64,000 nucleotides of DNA from Marmoricola sp. URHB0036 (GTDB taxonomy: Bacteria; Actinomycetota; Actinomycetes; Propionibacteriales; Nocardioidaceae): contig NZ_AUEP01000008.1 in NCBI RefSeq assembly GCF_000426045.1, positions 62,001 through 126,000 on the forward strand, given 5' to 3'. The translations under genes and the position numbers were made by a program. Position 1 is the stretch's first letter; each line of letters starts with the position of its first letter. The notes beneath the pieces were generated by a model that was given only the letters and a program-made list of their open reading frames with translations, did no database searches and was not told the origin of the DNA. Below are positions 16,092 through 25,522 of the stretch, piece after piece.

Positions 16092-17152
16092 ACGTGCGGA
16101 TCCTCGTCCTCGGGGCCACCGGGTACGTCGGCTCGCGCGTCGTACCAGCGCTCCTGGACGCCGGGCACGAGGTGGTCGCTGCCTCGTCGTCGTCGCCGGA
16201 CCCCGACCGCTTCGCGTGGGGCCACGAGGTCGAGTGGCGGCGCTGCGACGTCACCGATGCCCTGGCCGTCCGGGCAGCCGTGAGCGGCGTCGACGGCGTC
16301 TGCTACCTCGTGCACTCGCTCAACGTCCGCGGGTTCGCCGACCGCGACCGGATCGGCGCCGAGGCGGTGCGCGACGCGGTGCTGGACGGCGACGTACGCC
16401 GGGTCGTCTACCTCTCGGGCCTGGTGCCGGACGCCCCGGTGGACGAGCTGTCGGCCCACATCTCCTCGCGCCTCGAGGTCGAGCAGGTGCTGGAGGAGGC
16501 AGCGAGTGAACGTTGCTCGGTGCTGTCGCTCCGGGCGGGGGTCGTGGTCGGTGCCGGATCGACGTCGTTCGAGGTGATCCGCCAGCTGGCGACGCTGCTG
16601 CTCGTGCAGCCGGTGCCGAGCTGGCTGGAGAATCGCGTCCAGCCGATCGCGGTCAGCGACGTCCTCCGCGCGATGGTCGAGGCCTTCGCCGACGACCACC
16701 TCACCGGCGCGGTCGACATCGGCGGTCCCAACGTGCTGCCGTACTCCCGGCTGCTGGCCGAGTGCGCCCGCGCCGCCGGCCTGCTCCGTGTCCGGATCCC
16801 CACCCTGCCCGTGCCGACGCCGCTCGTCAGCCTCGGCACCGCGGCCATGGTCGCGGCCCCGTTCTGGACCGTGAACGCCCTGATCGAGAGCCTGCGCCAC
16901 GAGATGGTCTGCCGGCCGGGGGAGACCTGGGTGCCCAAGGACGGCCAGCCGCTGCTCGGCGTACGCGAAGCGATGGCACGTTCCTTCGGTGCCCCCGGCA
17001 GCGGCCCCGAGGCGCCCCTGCCCAGCGACCCCGACTGGACCCGCATGCGCGCCCCGATCCTCGACGAGCTGCACGCCCCGGCCACCGTCCGCGCCGGCGC
17101 CAGCCTGGCGTTGCGGCGGGTGCGCGCGCTGAGGTCACTCCTCCCGGGCTAG
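16088..17152 (+). CDS. NAD(P)-binding atypical SDR
   Basis: Protein of 354 aa. The N-terminal Rossmann motif is VLGATGYVGSRVVPALLDAG, then RCDVTD and VCYLVHSLN; VVYLSGLVPD follows. This resembles YbjT/NmrA-type atypical SDRs that may bind rather than turn over NAD(P). The GTG at 16088 overlaps the preceding stop by four bases. The 3' end overlaps the convergent acyl-CoA dehydrogenase gene by four bases. Confidence 0.8.
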   Translation: MNVRILVLGATGYVGSRVVPALLDAGHEVVAASSSSPDPDRFAWGHEVEWRRCDVTDALAVRAAVSGVDGVCYLVHSLNVRGFADRDRIGAEAVRDAVLDGDVRRVVYLSGLVPDAPVDELSAHISSRLEVEQVLEEAASERCSVLSLRAGVVVGAGSTSFEVIRQLATLLLVQPVPSWLENRVQPIAVSDVLRAMVEAFADDHLTGAVDIGGPNVLPYSRLLAECARAAGLLRVRIPTLPVPTPLVSLGTAAMVAAPFWTVNALIESLRHEMVCRPGETWVPKDGQPLLGVREAMARSFGAPGSGPEAPLPSDPDWTRMRAPILDELHAPATVRAGASLALRRVRALRSLLPG

Positions 17153-18345
17153 CGCCGCAGCAACCCCTTGGCCACATGGGTCACCTGCACCTCGTTGGAG
17201 CCGGCGTAGATCATCAGGCTCTTGGCGTCGCGGGCCAGCTGCTCGACGCGGTACTCCGCCATGTAGCCGTTGCCGCCGAAGAGCTGGACGGCCTCCATGG
17301 CCACCTCCGTCGCGGCGCGGGAGGAGTAGAGCTTCATCGCAGAGGCTTCCGCGAGGTCCATCGACACCTCGCCTCGACGGGCCGCGATGCCCTTGAAGAC
17401 CATGTTCTGCACGTTGATGCGGGCCACCTCCATCTCGGCCAGCTTGAGCTGGATCAGCTGGAGGTCGCCGATCGGCTTGCCCCAGAGGGTGCGCTGCTTG
17501 GCGTAGTCGACGCACAGCCGCAGGCACTCCTCGATGACGCCCAGCGCGAGGGTGGCGATGCCGACCCGTTCGACCATGAAGTTGGAGCGCGCCGAGTCGC
17601 GGCCATCCGTTCCGGGTCGCCCCTCGAGGAGTCGGTCGCGGCCGAGCCGGACGCCGTCGAAGAACAGCTGTCCGGTGGGTGAGGAGTGCATGCCCATCTT
17701 CTTCAACGGCGCGGACTGCTCGAGGCCGTCCATCCCCCTGTCGAGCACGAACGTCAGGACGGGCTGGGCGCGTCGGTCGAGGCCGGAGCCGTCGTCGAGC
17801 TTGGCGTAGACGACCAGCGTGTCGGCGTACGGCCCGTTGGTGATGAAGGTCTTCTGGCCGTTGAGCACGAACTCCTCGCCGTCGGGCTTGACCGTCGTAC
17901 GCATGCCGCCGAAGGCGTCGGACCCCGCGTCGGGCTCGGTGATCGCCCACGCCCCGACCTTCTCGAAGGTCATCAGGTCGCGGGCCCAGCGCTTGCGCTG
18001 CTCGACCGTGCCGTGCGCGTTGATGGTGCCGGCGGCCAGCCCGATGGACACCCCGATCGCGGCCGGGATGCCCATGGACACCTTCACCAGCTCGATCTGG
18101 GGAAGTACGGCGAGCGCGGGATCCATCCCTGGTCCGGACGACGAGGTGTCCTCGCCGGACACGGACCGGTCGAAGCTCTCCGCGGCCATCGTGTCGAGCC
18201 CGAAGGTGGCGAAGAACTTCCGGATCAGGTCGTACGGCGGCAGGTCACCGTGCTCGAGCTCGTCCTGGTGGGGACGGATCTCCTGGTCCACGAAGGACCG
18301 CACCGCGTCCCGGATGGCCAGCTGCTCGTCGGTCCACGTGAACAT
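17149..18345 (-). CDS. Acyl-CoA dehydrogenase
   Basis: FAD-dependent dehydrogenase of 398 aa. Segments are AWAITEPDAGSDAFGG, NGQKTFITNG, YAKQRTLWGKPIGDLQ, QLFGGNGYMAEYRVEQLARD and IYAGSNEVQVTHVAKGLL. It follows the FadA5-like thiolase on the same strand with ten bases between, so it is probably in the KstR-controlled unit and may act in sterol side-chain beta-oxidation. Many mycobacterial steroid dehydrogenases need two different subunits; no partner gene sits next to this one. Confidence 0.83.
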   Translation of the reverse strand: MFTWTDEQLAIRDAVRSFVDQEIRPHQDELEHGDLPPYDLIRKFFATFGLDTMAAESFDRSVSGEDTSSSGPGMDPALAVLPQIELVKVSMGIPAAIGVSIGLAAGTINAHGTVEQRKRWARDLMTFEKVGAWAITEPDAGSDAFGGMRTTVKPDGEEFVLNGQKTFITNGPYADTLVVYAKLDDGSGLDRRAQPVLTFVLDRGMDGLEQSAPLKKMGMHSSPTGQLFFDGVRLGRDRLLEGRPGTDGRDSARSNFMVERVGIATLALGVIEECLRLCVDYAKQRTLWGKPIGDLQLIQLKLAEMEVARINVQNMVFKGIAARRGEVSMDLAEASAMKLYSSRAATEVAMEAVQLFGGNGYMAEYRVEQLARDAKSLMIYAGSNEVQVTHVAKGLLRR

Positions 18346-18355
18346 GCGCCGAACG

Positions 18356-19531
<1,176 letters not shown>

Positions 19532-19532
19532 C

Positions 19533-19546
19533 TAGAACACGTTCTG
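19533..19546. promoter_or_regulatory. KstR operator upstream of fadA5
   Basis: TAGAACACGTTCTG fits the KstR palindrome TAGAACnnGTTCTA with one end mismatch. On the minus strand its end forms the TA of the -10 candidate TAGTTT (19533-19528), placing the start of transcription on the fadA5 ATG. Confidence 0.85.
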
Positions 19547-19622
19547 ATTCTGGGCAACGCCACGCTGATTTTCTGGTGGCCCACTCTTCCAAAACAAACC
19601 GAGAGTATGTAACGATCAACAC

Positions 19623-19636
19623 TAGAACGTGTTCCA
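19623..19636. promoter_or_regulatory. KstR operator upstream of the CYP125-like gene
   Basis: TAGAACGTGTTCCA matches the KstR motif TnnAACnnGTTnnA. It lies 20 bp upstream of the P450 start. Its right end is CCA rather than CTA, so the -10 candidate is the weaker CAGATT (19635-19640). Confidence 0.82.
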
Positions 19637-19656
19637 GATTCGTGGAGGTTTCCGCT

Positions 19657-20889
19657 GTGACCGCTTCGCCCACCGTGCCCGCCGGGTTCGACCCGACCGA
19701 CCCCTTGCTCTGTGAGGCGGCGATCCCCCTGGAACAGTTCATGGAGCTGCGCCAGACGGCCCCGGTCTGGTGGGTGGAACAGGAGCCGGACGGCTACGCC
19801 GGCTTCCTGGACACCGGCTACTGGGCAGTGAGCCGGCACGCCGACGTCGCTGCCGTGTCCAAGAACAGCAAGGACTTCTCCAGCCAGGAGAACGGCGCGA
19901 TCATCCGCTTCGGCGCAGACATGACGCGCGACCAGGTGGAGATGCAGCAGATCATGCTGATCAACCAGGATCCGCCGATCCACACCAAGACCCGCCAGCT
20001 GATCAGCCGCGGGTTCACGCCGCGTTCGATCGGTGCGCTCCACGAGGTGCTCATCCAGCGCGCCGACAAGATCATCGACGACGCCCTGGCCAAGGGTGAG
20101 GGCGACTTCGTCGAGGACGTGGCGGCCGAGCTGCCGCTCCAGGCGATCGCCGACCTGCTCGGCGTACCGTTCGAGGACCGGCGCAAGCTCTTCGACTGGT
20201 CCAACCAGATGCTGGCCGGCGAGGACCCGGAGTACGGCGGTCAGCCCGACGTCGCCGCCGCCGAGATCCTCGGCTACGCGATGGAGATGGCGGCCGACCG
20301 CAAGCTCAACCCGCGCGACGACCTCATCACCAAGCTCGTCCAGGGCGACATCGACGGGCAGCCGCTGGCCGAGGACGAGTTCGGCTACTTCGTGATCATG
20401 CTGGCGGTGGCCGGCAACGAGACCACCCGCAACGCGATCACCCACGGCATGAAGGCCTTCTTCGACCACCCCGACCAGTGGGAGCTGTTCAAGAGGGACC
20501 GGCCGAAGGCGGCCACCGACGAGATCATCCGCTGGGCCACTCCCGTGACCGTCTTCCAGCGCACCGCCCTCAACGACGTGCTGGTCGGCGACCAGGAGGT
20601 CAAGAAGGGCCAGCGGGTGGGGCTGTTCTACGCCAGCGGCAACAACGACGAGTCCGTCTTCGAGGACCCCCGCTCGTTCAACGTGCTGCGCGACCCCAAC
20701 CCGCACCTGTCCTTCGGTGGGCACGGCGCCCACTACTGCATCGGTGCCAACCTGGCCCGCCTCGAGGTCGAGGTGATGTTCAACGCGATCGCCGACCGGA
20801 TGCCCGACATCACCCGCACCGGCGACGCGATCCGACTCCGCCACGGCTGGATCAACGGGATCAAGCACCTGCCGGTCAGGTACGCCTGA
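19657..20889 (+). CDS. cyp125: Cytochrome P450, CYP125-like steroid C26/C27 monooxygenase
   Basis: P450 of 410 aa. CYP125 oxidises the terminal side-chain carbon of cholesterol or cholestenone. I-helix AGNETT is at residues 252-257, ExxR is Glu289-Arg292, and the haem ligand Cys361 is in FGGHGAHYCIG. No membrane anchor, as in soluble bacterial P450s needing ferredoxin. The GTG at 19657 follows GGAGG with nine bases spacing; an in-frame GTG at 19642 is less likely. KstR control and the divergent FadA5 match the mycobacterial cyp125-fadA5 arrangement. Confidence 0.86.
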   Translation: MTASPTVPAGFDPTDPLLCEAAIPLEQFMELRQTAPVWWVEQEPDGYAGFLDTGYWAVSRHADVAAVSKNSKDFSSQENGAIIRFGADMTRDQVEMQQIMLINQDPPIHTKTRQLISRGFTPRSIGALHEVLIQRADKIIDDALAKGEGDFVEDVAAELPLQAIADLLGVPFEDRRKLFDWSNQMLAGEDPEYGGQPDVAAAEILGYAMEMAADRKLNPRDDLITKLVQGDIDGQPLAEDEFGYFVIMLAVAGNETTRNAITHGMKAFFDHPDQWELFKRDRPKAATDEIIRWATPVTVFQRTALNDVLVGDQEVKKGQRVGLFYASGNNDESVFEDPRSFNVLRDPNPHLSFGGHGAHYCIGANLARLEVEVMFNAIADRMPDITRTGDAIRLRHGWINGIKHLPVRYA

Positions 20890-21796
20890 GGGCCATCTCC
20901 CGCACGCGCTCCCGGACGCTTCGTCCGTGGAGCACCAGGCCCACGCCGACGGCACTGATCGCCAGCCCGACCAGCCCGACGAGCGTCACGGGCACGCCGA
21001 ACATGAGGTAGACCCACAGCATCGTCGTGGGCGGGGTCAGGTAGAGCAGGGTGCTCACCACGGTCGCGCCCTGTGTGCGCGCGACGTGCACGTACATCAC
21101 GTACCCGCCCAGGCTGGCCAGCACCAGCAGCCACAGCACGGCACCCCAGAATCCCCAGGACGACGGCGCCGATGCCCGGCCGAACACGACGGCCAGGGTG
21201 CTCAGCACCACGGCACTGACGACGGCCTGCATCATGATCGTCTCGAGGATGCTCTCGGGTGGGCGGAGCCGGCGCTCGAGGACCGTGCCCGAGGCCAGGC
21301 ACAGCATCCCGACCGTCGGCAGCAGGTAGGCCCACGCGGGCGCGGTGGACGAACCGAGATCGCCCGAGACCACGACGGCGACGCCGACCAGGCCGAGCGC
21401 CATCCCGATCCACATCCGTGGCGTGGTGAACTCGCCGAGGAGCCGGCCGGCGACCGTGGCGACGAGCAGCGGCTGGACGGCCGCGATCAGGGCAGCGGTG
21501 CCGCCCGGCACGCCGTGGCGCACGCCCTCGAAGACCAGCAACAGGTAGGCCGGCTGGCAGAGCACCCCGATGGCGGTCTGTCGTCGCCAGGCAGCCAGCG
21601 AGGGCCACGGGACGCGACGGATCCGCGTGACCACGACGAGTAGCGCGGCGAGCAGCGCGAACCGCCAGCCGAGCACGGTCAGCGGATCGGCCTCCGCCCG
21701 GCTGGACAGCTCGGCACCGATGAATCCCGAGCTCCACGTGACGACCATGGCCGCGTCGGCGACGATGGGGGAGCGGAGGCGGACCGGCAGCTGCAT
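20876..21796 (-). CDS. EamA/DMT-family transporter
   Basis: Protein of 306 aa with about ten hydrophobic helices in two EamA repeats, for example LGWRFALLAALLVVV, TAALIAAVQPLLVATVAGRLL and TPPTTMLWVYLMFGVPVTLV. Probably an inner-membrane exporter of small metabolites. The ATG at 21796 starts just before the first helix. It diverges from a TetR gene across a short operator-like palindrome, so the TetR is the likely repressor. The 3' end overlaps the P450 gene by 14 bp. Confidence 0.82.
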   Translation of the reverse strand: MQLPVRLRSPIVADAAMVVTWSSGFIGAELSSRAEADPLTVLGWRFALLAALLVVVTRIRRVPWPSLAAWRRQTAIGVLCQPAYLLLVFEGVRHGVPGGTAALIAAVQPLLVATVAGRLLGEFTTPRMWIGMALGLVGVAVVVSGDLGSSTAPAWAYLLPTVGMLCLASGTVLERRLRPPESILETIMMQAVVSAVVLSTLAVVFGRASAPSSWGFWGAVLWLLVLASLGGYVMYVHVARTQGATVVSTLLYLTPPTTMLWVYLMFGVPVTLVGLVGLAISAVGVGLVLHGRSVRERVREMALRRT

Positions 21797-21812
21797 GACG
21801 GATGGTAAACAC

Positions 21813-21822
21813 ACCGGTCGGT
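21813..21822. promoter_or_regulatory. TetR operator core between the EamA transporter and tetR
   Basis: ACCGGTCGGT (ACCG-GT-CGGT) overlaps a near-consensus -10 TATACT (21822-21827) for the tetR gene. Position in a 59-bp divergent gap and the inverted repeat suggest an autoregulatory operator. Confidence 0.55.
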
Positions 21823-21855
21823 ATACTCGCAAGGTACTTCGGAGGTGCAGCAGCC

Positions 21856-22446
21856 ATGACGACCACGATCTCTGGGACCGCTGACGAGCCCACCCTGACC
21901 CCCGCCGCCCGACGCATCTTGGACGCGGCGACCGACCTCTTCTACAGCCGCGGCATCAACAGCGTCGGCGTCGAGCTGGTCGCCGAGCAGGCGGGCACCA
22001 CCAAGAAGACGATCTACGACCGGTTCGGGTCCAAGGAGGGACTCGTGGTCGCCTACCTCGAGGCACGGGCTCGCCGGTGGCAGGCGCACGTGACCGACCA
22101 CGTCGAGCAGGTCGACGGCCCAGCGAGCGACCGCGTGGTCGCGGTGATCGACGCGTTGGAGTCCTGGCTGGAGATGGCCGACCGGGGCTGCGGCTTCGTC
22201 GCGGCGTACGCCGAGCTCTCGACGTCCTCCGAGAGAGCCACGGCCGTCGTACGGGCCGAGAAGGAGTGGATGCGGGGACTCTTCGGCCGTCTCCTCGCGC
22301 AGGGCGGCATCGAGGACGACGGACTGCTGGCTCGTCAGCTCGCCCTGGTGCAGGAGGGCGCGGTGGTCGAGTCGACGGCCGGCGGGTCGTCGTACGCCCT
22401 CGACGACGCGCGCGCGGTCATGCGGGCGCTCGTCGAGGGACGCTGA
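21856..22446 (+). CDS. TetR-family regulator
   Basis: Protein of 196 aa. HTH region is RILDAATDLFYSRGINSVGV followed by ELVAEQAGTTKKTIYDRFGSKEGL's recognition helix, a pattern of efflux-linked TetR proteins. The C-terminal part is helical with GCGFVAAYAEL. The ATG at 21856 has GGAGG ten bases upstream. Divergent from an EamA transporter, its likely target. Confidence 0.83.
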   Translation: MTTTISGTADEPTLTPAARRILDAATDLFYSRGINSVGVELVAEQAGTTKKTIYDRFGSKEGLVVAYLEARARRWQAHVTDHVEQVDGPASDRVVAVIDALESWLEMADRGCGFVAAYAELSTSSERATAVVRAEKEWMRGLFGRLLAQGGIEDDGLLARQLALVQEGAVVESTAGGSSYALDDARAVMRALVEGR

Positions 22447-22447
22447 G

Positions 22448-22969
22448 TCAGGCCGCGGGCGGACCCTCGTCGCGCAGCTTCTGCACGCTCGTCATGGCTT
22501 CCCGCAGCTGGGCCAGCCAGTCCTCGGTGTGCTCGCCGACCAGGCGCACGCACCACGCGAGCGCGTCGGCCCGGCTGCGGGCCACCCCGGACTCGACGAG
22601 CGTGTCCAGCACGACACGCTCGGGCTGACGCAGCCGCGTCATCACGGGTACGGCGAGATGGGTGAAGACCGCCGTGGCGGAGCCGCACTCGGCGCCCCAC
22701 GCGACCTTCTTGCCGAACCGGTGCTCGGCCTCGCGGGCGATCGAGATCCGCTCGTCGCGAGTCTCCTCGCGGAACCGGGAGATCCGGCCCCGGGCCGCCT
22801 CGGTGGCCTCCGGACCGTCGGCGTCGCCGGTCACGCCTTCAGGGGCGGCCAACGTGCCGACGACCATGATCTCCTCGCGGTCGACGGTGACCTCGGCCGG
22901 TCCGGTGAACCACCCGTCGGGCAGCCGCCCCTGCAGCCAGCCGGCCACCTGTCCTTGATCTGCTCCCAT
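22448..22969 (-). CDS. Conserved-looking hypothetical protein
   Basis: Soluble protein of 173 aa with no recognised domain. It has an acidic N-terminal half, RISRFREETRDERISIAREAE (a charged helix) in the middle, and a C-terminal part with ARSRADALAWCVRLVGEHTE that resembles the ribbon-helix or helix segment of small DNA-binding proteins; this is a weak impression. The ATG at 22969 has AGGAG upstream. It is divergent from the clpP pair, whose promoter region it shares. Confidence 0.6.
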   Translation of the reverse strand: MGADQGQVAGWLQGRLPDGWFTGPAEVTVDREEIMVVGTLAAPEGVTGDADGPEATEAARGRISRFREETRDERISIAREAEHRFGKKVAWGAECGSATAVFTHLAVPVMTRLRQPERVVLDTLVESGVARSRADALAWCVRLVGEHTEDWLAQLREAMTSVQKLRDEGPPAA

Positions 22970-23035
22970 GACGCGCTCCTCTGCAACGTTGTAATGAAGT
23001 AATCATGCGTCCTCCTCGCGCTCGGCACAAGGTCC

Positions 23036-23050
23036 TCTGCTGAGGGCAGA
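23036..23050. promoter_or_regulatory. PopR-like operator, copy 1, upstream of the clpP pair
   Basis: TCTGCT-GAG-GGCAGA matches the Streptomyces PopR site TCTGCC-3N-GGCAGA with one mismatch. It is immediately followed by a second match at 23051-23065 and lies about 90 bp before the first clpP gene. Confidence 0.75.
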
Positions 23051-23065
23051 TCCGCCGCAGGCAGA
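23051..23065. promoter_or_regulatory. PopR-like operator, copy 2, abutting copy 1
   Basis: TCCGCC-GCA-GGCAGA matches TCTGCC-3N-GGCAGA with one mismatch. Both copies keep a perfect GGCAGA half-site and sit exactly 15 bp apart. Confidence 0.73.
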
Positions 23066-23127
23066 AACGCTGGAACGCCCGATCACGGAGCCGGAGTCTG
23101 GGAGCACCACGACCCAGGAGGTGTCCG

Positions 23128-23757
23128 ATGCCACCATCGAACTCCGGCCCGCTGCCGGCAGGTTCGCTCGACGACCAGCTGACCGCACGACTGCTGCACC
23201 AGCGCATCATCGTGCTCGGCCAGGAGGTCGACGACCCGATCGCCAACCGGCTCTGTGCCGAGCTGCTGCTCCTGTCCGCCGAGGACCCGCACAGCGACAT
23301 CAGCCTCTACATCAACTCACCCGGGGGCTCGGTCTCGGCCGGGCTCGCCATCTACGACACGATGCGGCTGATCCCCAACGACGTCAGCACGCTGGCGATG
23401 GGGCTGGCCGCCAGCATGGGCCAGTTCCTGCTCTCGGCCGGCACTCCCGGCAAGCGCTACGCACTGCCGCACTCGCGGGTGCTGATGCACCAGGGCTCTG
23501 CCGGCATCGGCGGCACTGCTGTCGACATCGAGATCCAGGCCGAGAACCTCGAGCACACCAAGAACGTCATGATGCGCCTCATCGCCGAGCACACCGGCCA
23601 GCCCGTCGAGAAGGTCGAGCACGACGCCGACCGCGACCGGTGGTTCACCGCCGAGGAGGCGCGCGACTACGGGTTCGTCGACCAGATCATCAGCGACGTC
23701 GCCGCCGTCACCCCGGCACGACAGTCGCGCACGGTCGGTCTGGGGGTACGGCGATGA
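23128..23757 (+). CDS. ClpP protease subunit (clpP3/clpP4-type pair, first gene)
   Basis: ATP-dependent Clp protease proteolytic subunit of 209 aa. The triad is Ser96 in GLAASMGQ, His121 in RVLMHQ and Asp170 in [15 protein letters not shown] and GLAIYDTM are the usual ClpP signatures. Cytoplasmic, assembling into a heptameric ring and depending on a ClpX/ClpC unfoldase that is not encoded here. GGAGG precedes the ATG. The stop overlaps the second clpP start. PopR-like operators upstream suggest this is the regulated second pair rather than the housekeeping one. Confidence 0.9.
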   Translation: MPPSNSGPLPAGSLDDQLTARLLHQRIIVLGQEVDDPIANRLCAELLLLSAEDPHSDISLYINSPGGSVSAGLAIYDTMRLIPNDVSTLAMGLAASMGQFLLSAGTPGKRYALPHSRVLMHQGSAGIGGTAVDIEIQAENLEHTKNVMMRLIAEHTGQPVEKVEHDADRDRWFTAEEARDYGFVDQIISDVAAVTPARQSRTVGLGVRR

Positions 23758-24350
23758 GCAGCTACACCATCCCGAGCGTCATCGAGAAGACCCTGCGCGG
23801 CGAGCGAGCCGTCGACATCTACAGCCGGCTCCTCACCGACCGGATCATCTACATCGGCACCGAGATCGACGACGGCGTCGCCAACGTGGTGATCGCGCAG
23901 CTGCTGCACCTCGAGTCCGACCGTCCGGAGGTCCCGATCAGCCTCTACCTCAACTCGCCCGGCGGCTCGGTCACCGCCAGTCTGGCCATCTACGACACCA
24001 TGCAGTTCGTCAGCTCGCCGGTGCACACGACCTGTGTCGGTCAGGCGGCGAGCAGCGCCGCACTGCTCCTGGCCGGTGGTACGCCGGGTAACCGGACGCT
24101 GCTGCCGCACGCGCGCGTCGTCCTCCACCAGCCGTCGACCGGCGGGCAGGGAGCACTGCCCGACCTCGCCCTCCAGGCCAAGGAGATCGTCCGGCTGCGC
24201 GCGGAGATGGAGTCGATCCTGGCCCGGCACACCGGCCAGAGCGCCGAGCGCCTGCGCGAGGACACCGGCCGAGACCTCGTCCTCAACGCGCGGGAGTCGG
24301 TCGACTACGGCCTGGTCGACGCGATCCTGGACAGCCGGAAGGCTGCCTAG
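23754..24350 (+). CDS. ClpP protease subunit (clpP3/clpP4-type pair, second gene)
   Basis: ClpP subunit of 198 aa, translationally coupled to the first (ATGA overlap). The triad is Ser100 in [11 protein letters not shown], His125 in RVVLHQPS and Asp174 in DTGRDLVLN. The sequence around the Ser carries an extra Ser in place of the usual Met or Gly, and the handle region is SGGQGALP-like and distinct from the first subunit, as expected for a hetero-tetradecamer. Both subunits look catalytically competent. Confidence 0.9.
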   Translation: MSSYTIPSVIEKTLRGERAVDIYSRLLTDRIIYIGTEIDDGVANVVIAQLLHLESDRPEVPISLYLNSPGGSVTASLAIYDTMQFVSSPVHTTCVGQAASSAALLLAGGTPGNRTLLPHARVVLHQPSTGGQGALPDLALQAKEIVRLRAEMESILARHTGQSAERLREDTGRDLVLNARESVDYGLVDAILDSRKAA

Positions 24351-24406
24351 CGATCCCGGGAGTCTCATCCGGGAAGAACGGGTCCGGGTCCGGTGTTGCC
24401 GCCCAT

Positions 24407-25189
24407 ATGACGGACCTTCTCGACGCCTCGATCGTCGCCCTGCGCACCAACCACGACCAGCTCGAGAAGGTGATCACCCCGCTGTCACCCGAGGACCTGA
24501 CTCGTCGGAGTGGCGCCACCGACTGGACGGTGGCCCAGGTGCTCTCGCACCTCGGCAGCGGTTCGGAGCTCACCTACGCACGGCTGGCCCCGGCCGTGGC
24601 GGGCGAGCCCGTCCCGGACATCGACAACCAGGCGGTCTGGGACCGGTGGAACGCGATGTCGCCGGAGGACCAGGCCGCGGGATTCCTCCAGCGGCACGGT
24701 GAGCTGGTCGAGGTGCTCGAGGGGCTCGACGACGAGCAGCGCAAGACGATCACGGTGGACCTCGGGTTCCTGCCCGAGCCGAGCACCCTGGAGACCTTCG
24801 TCGGCATGCGGCTCAACGAGACCGCGGCCCACGCCTGGGACGTGCGGGTCGCGTTCGATCCCACGGCAGGTATCGAGCCGACCTCGTCCGCCCTCGTGGT
24901 CGAGCACCTGGCCAACGGGCTCGGCTTCATGCTCGACTTCGCCGCCCGGCCGCAGTCGCTGCAGCAACCGGCCACGCTCGCGCTGGACGGCTACGGCATC
25001 TCGTTCGCCGACACCGTCACCCTGACCGTCGGCACGCCGCAGGACGCGACCGCCACCTTCCACGGTCCCCTCGAGGCGGCCGTGCGGATGCTCAGCGGCC
25101 GGCTGCGCCCGGAGGTCACTCCTGCAGGCGTCGAGGTCACCGGCAACGTCACTCTGGACGACCTGCGACCGGTCTTCCCGGGCTACTAG
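24407..25189 (+). CDS. Maleylpyruvate isomerase family mycothiol-dependent enzyme
   Basis: Protein of 260 aa. The N-terminal DinB-like four-helix domain includes DWTVAQVLSHLGSGSEL and a later MRLNETAAHAWDVRVA segment; the metal-ligand histidines His in LSHLGS and in AAHAWD are present. The C-terminal SCP2-like segment ends GNVTLDDLRPVFPGY. Such proteins are usually mycothiol-dependent transferases or isomerases; the substrate is unknown. It follows the clpP genes on the same strand but has its own spacing of 56 bp. Confidence 0.8.
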   Translation: MTDLLDASIVALRTNHDQLEKVITPLSPEDLTRRSGATDWTVAQVLSHLGSGSELTYARLAPAVAGEPVPDIDNQAVWDRWNAMSPEDQAAGFLQRHGELVEVLEGLDDEQRKTITVDLGFLPEPSTLETFVGMRLNETAAHAWDVRVAFDPTAGIEPTSSALVVEHLANGLGFMLDFAARPQSLQQPATLALDGYGISFADTVTLTVGTPQDATATFHGPLEAAVRMLSGRLRPEVTPAGVEVTGNVTLDDLRPVFPGY

Positions 25190-25198
25190 ACGCGTACG

Positions 25199-25513
25199 TC
25201 AGGCGGCGAGAGCGAGCGGCCCGCGGGGGACGGCGGCAAGGGTCCGGGTGATGCGTGCCGTCAGGTCGACGAGCCGGAGCCCGAGGGCGCCGGCGACGGC
25301 GCCGAGGATCTCTGAGCTGGGTTCCTTGCGGCCGCGCTCGATCTCGGAGAGGTACTGGGTGGAGACCCCGGACTCCTCGGAGACGTCGGCGAGCGTCCGC
25401 TCCTGGCGCTGGCGCTCCTCGCGGAGCTCGTGGCCGACGGCCTCGCGCCACAGGGGCTCGGCCTCGTTGTCCTCGGGCCGCTCCTGCGGCGGGAACGCGA
25501 TCACTTCTCCCAT
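25199..25513 (-). CDS. PopR/ClgR-like XRE-family regulator
   Basis: Protein of 104 aa with an XRE HTH at about residues 28-85: REERQRQERTLADVSEESGV then QYLSEIERGRKEPSSEIL, closely resembling ClgR and PopR. The C-terminus is LALAA. In Streptomyces, PopR activates clpP3clpP4 and is degraded by ClpP through two terminal alanines, so this gene is the likely activator of the clpP pair 0.8 kb away. The ATG is at 25513. An extra 25-residue N-terminal segment precedes the HTH. Confidence 0.85.
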   Translation of the reverse strand: MGEVIAFPPQERPEDNEAEPLWREAVGHELREERQRQERTLADVSEESGVSTQYLSEIERGRKEPSSEILGAVAGALGLRLVDLTARITRTLAAVPRGPLALAA

Positions 25514-25522
25514 GGAGCGAGA

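Noticed and set aside
22981-23000. AACGTT palindrome near the 22448 gene as an operator
   Set aside because: Only a six-base palindrome; too short to separate from chance, and no regulator links to it.
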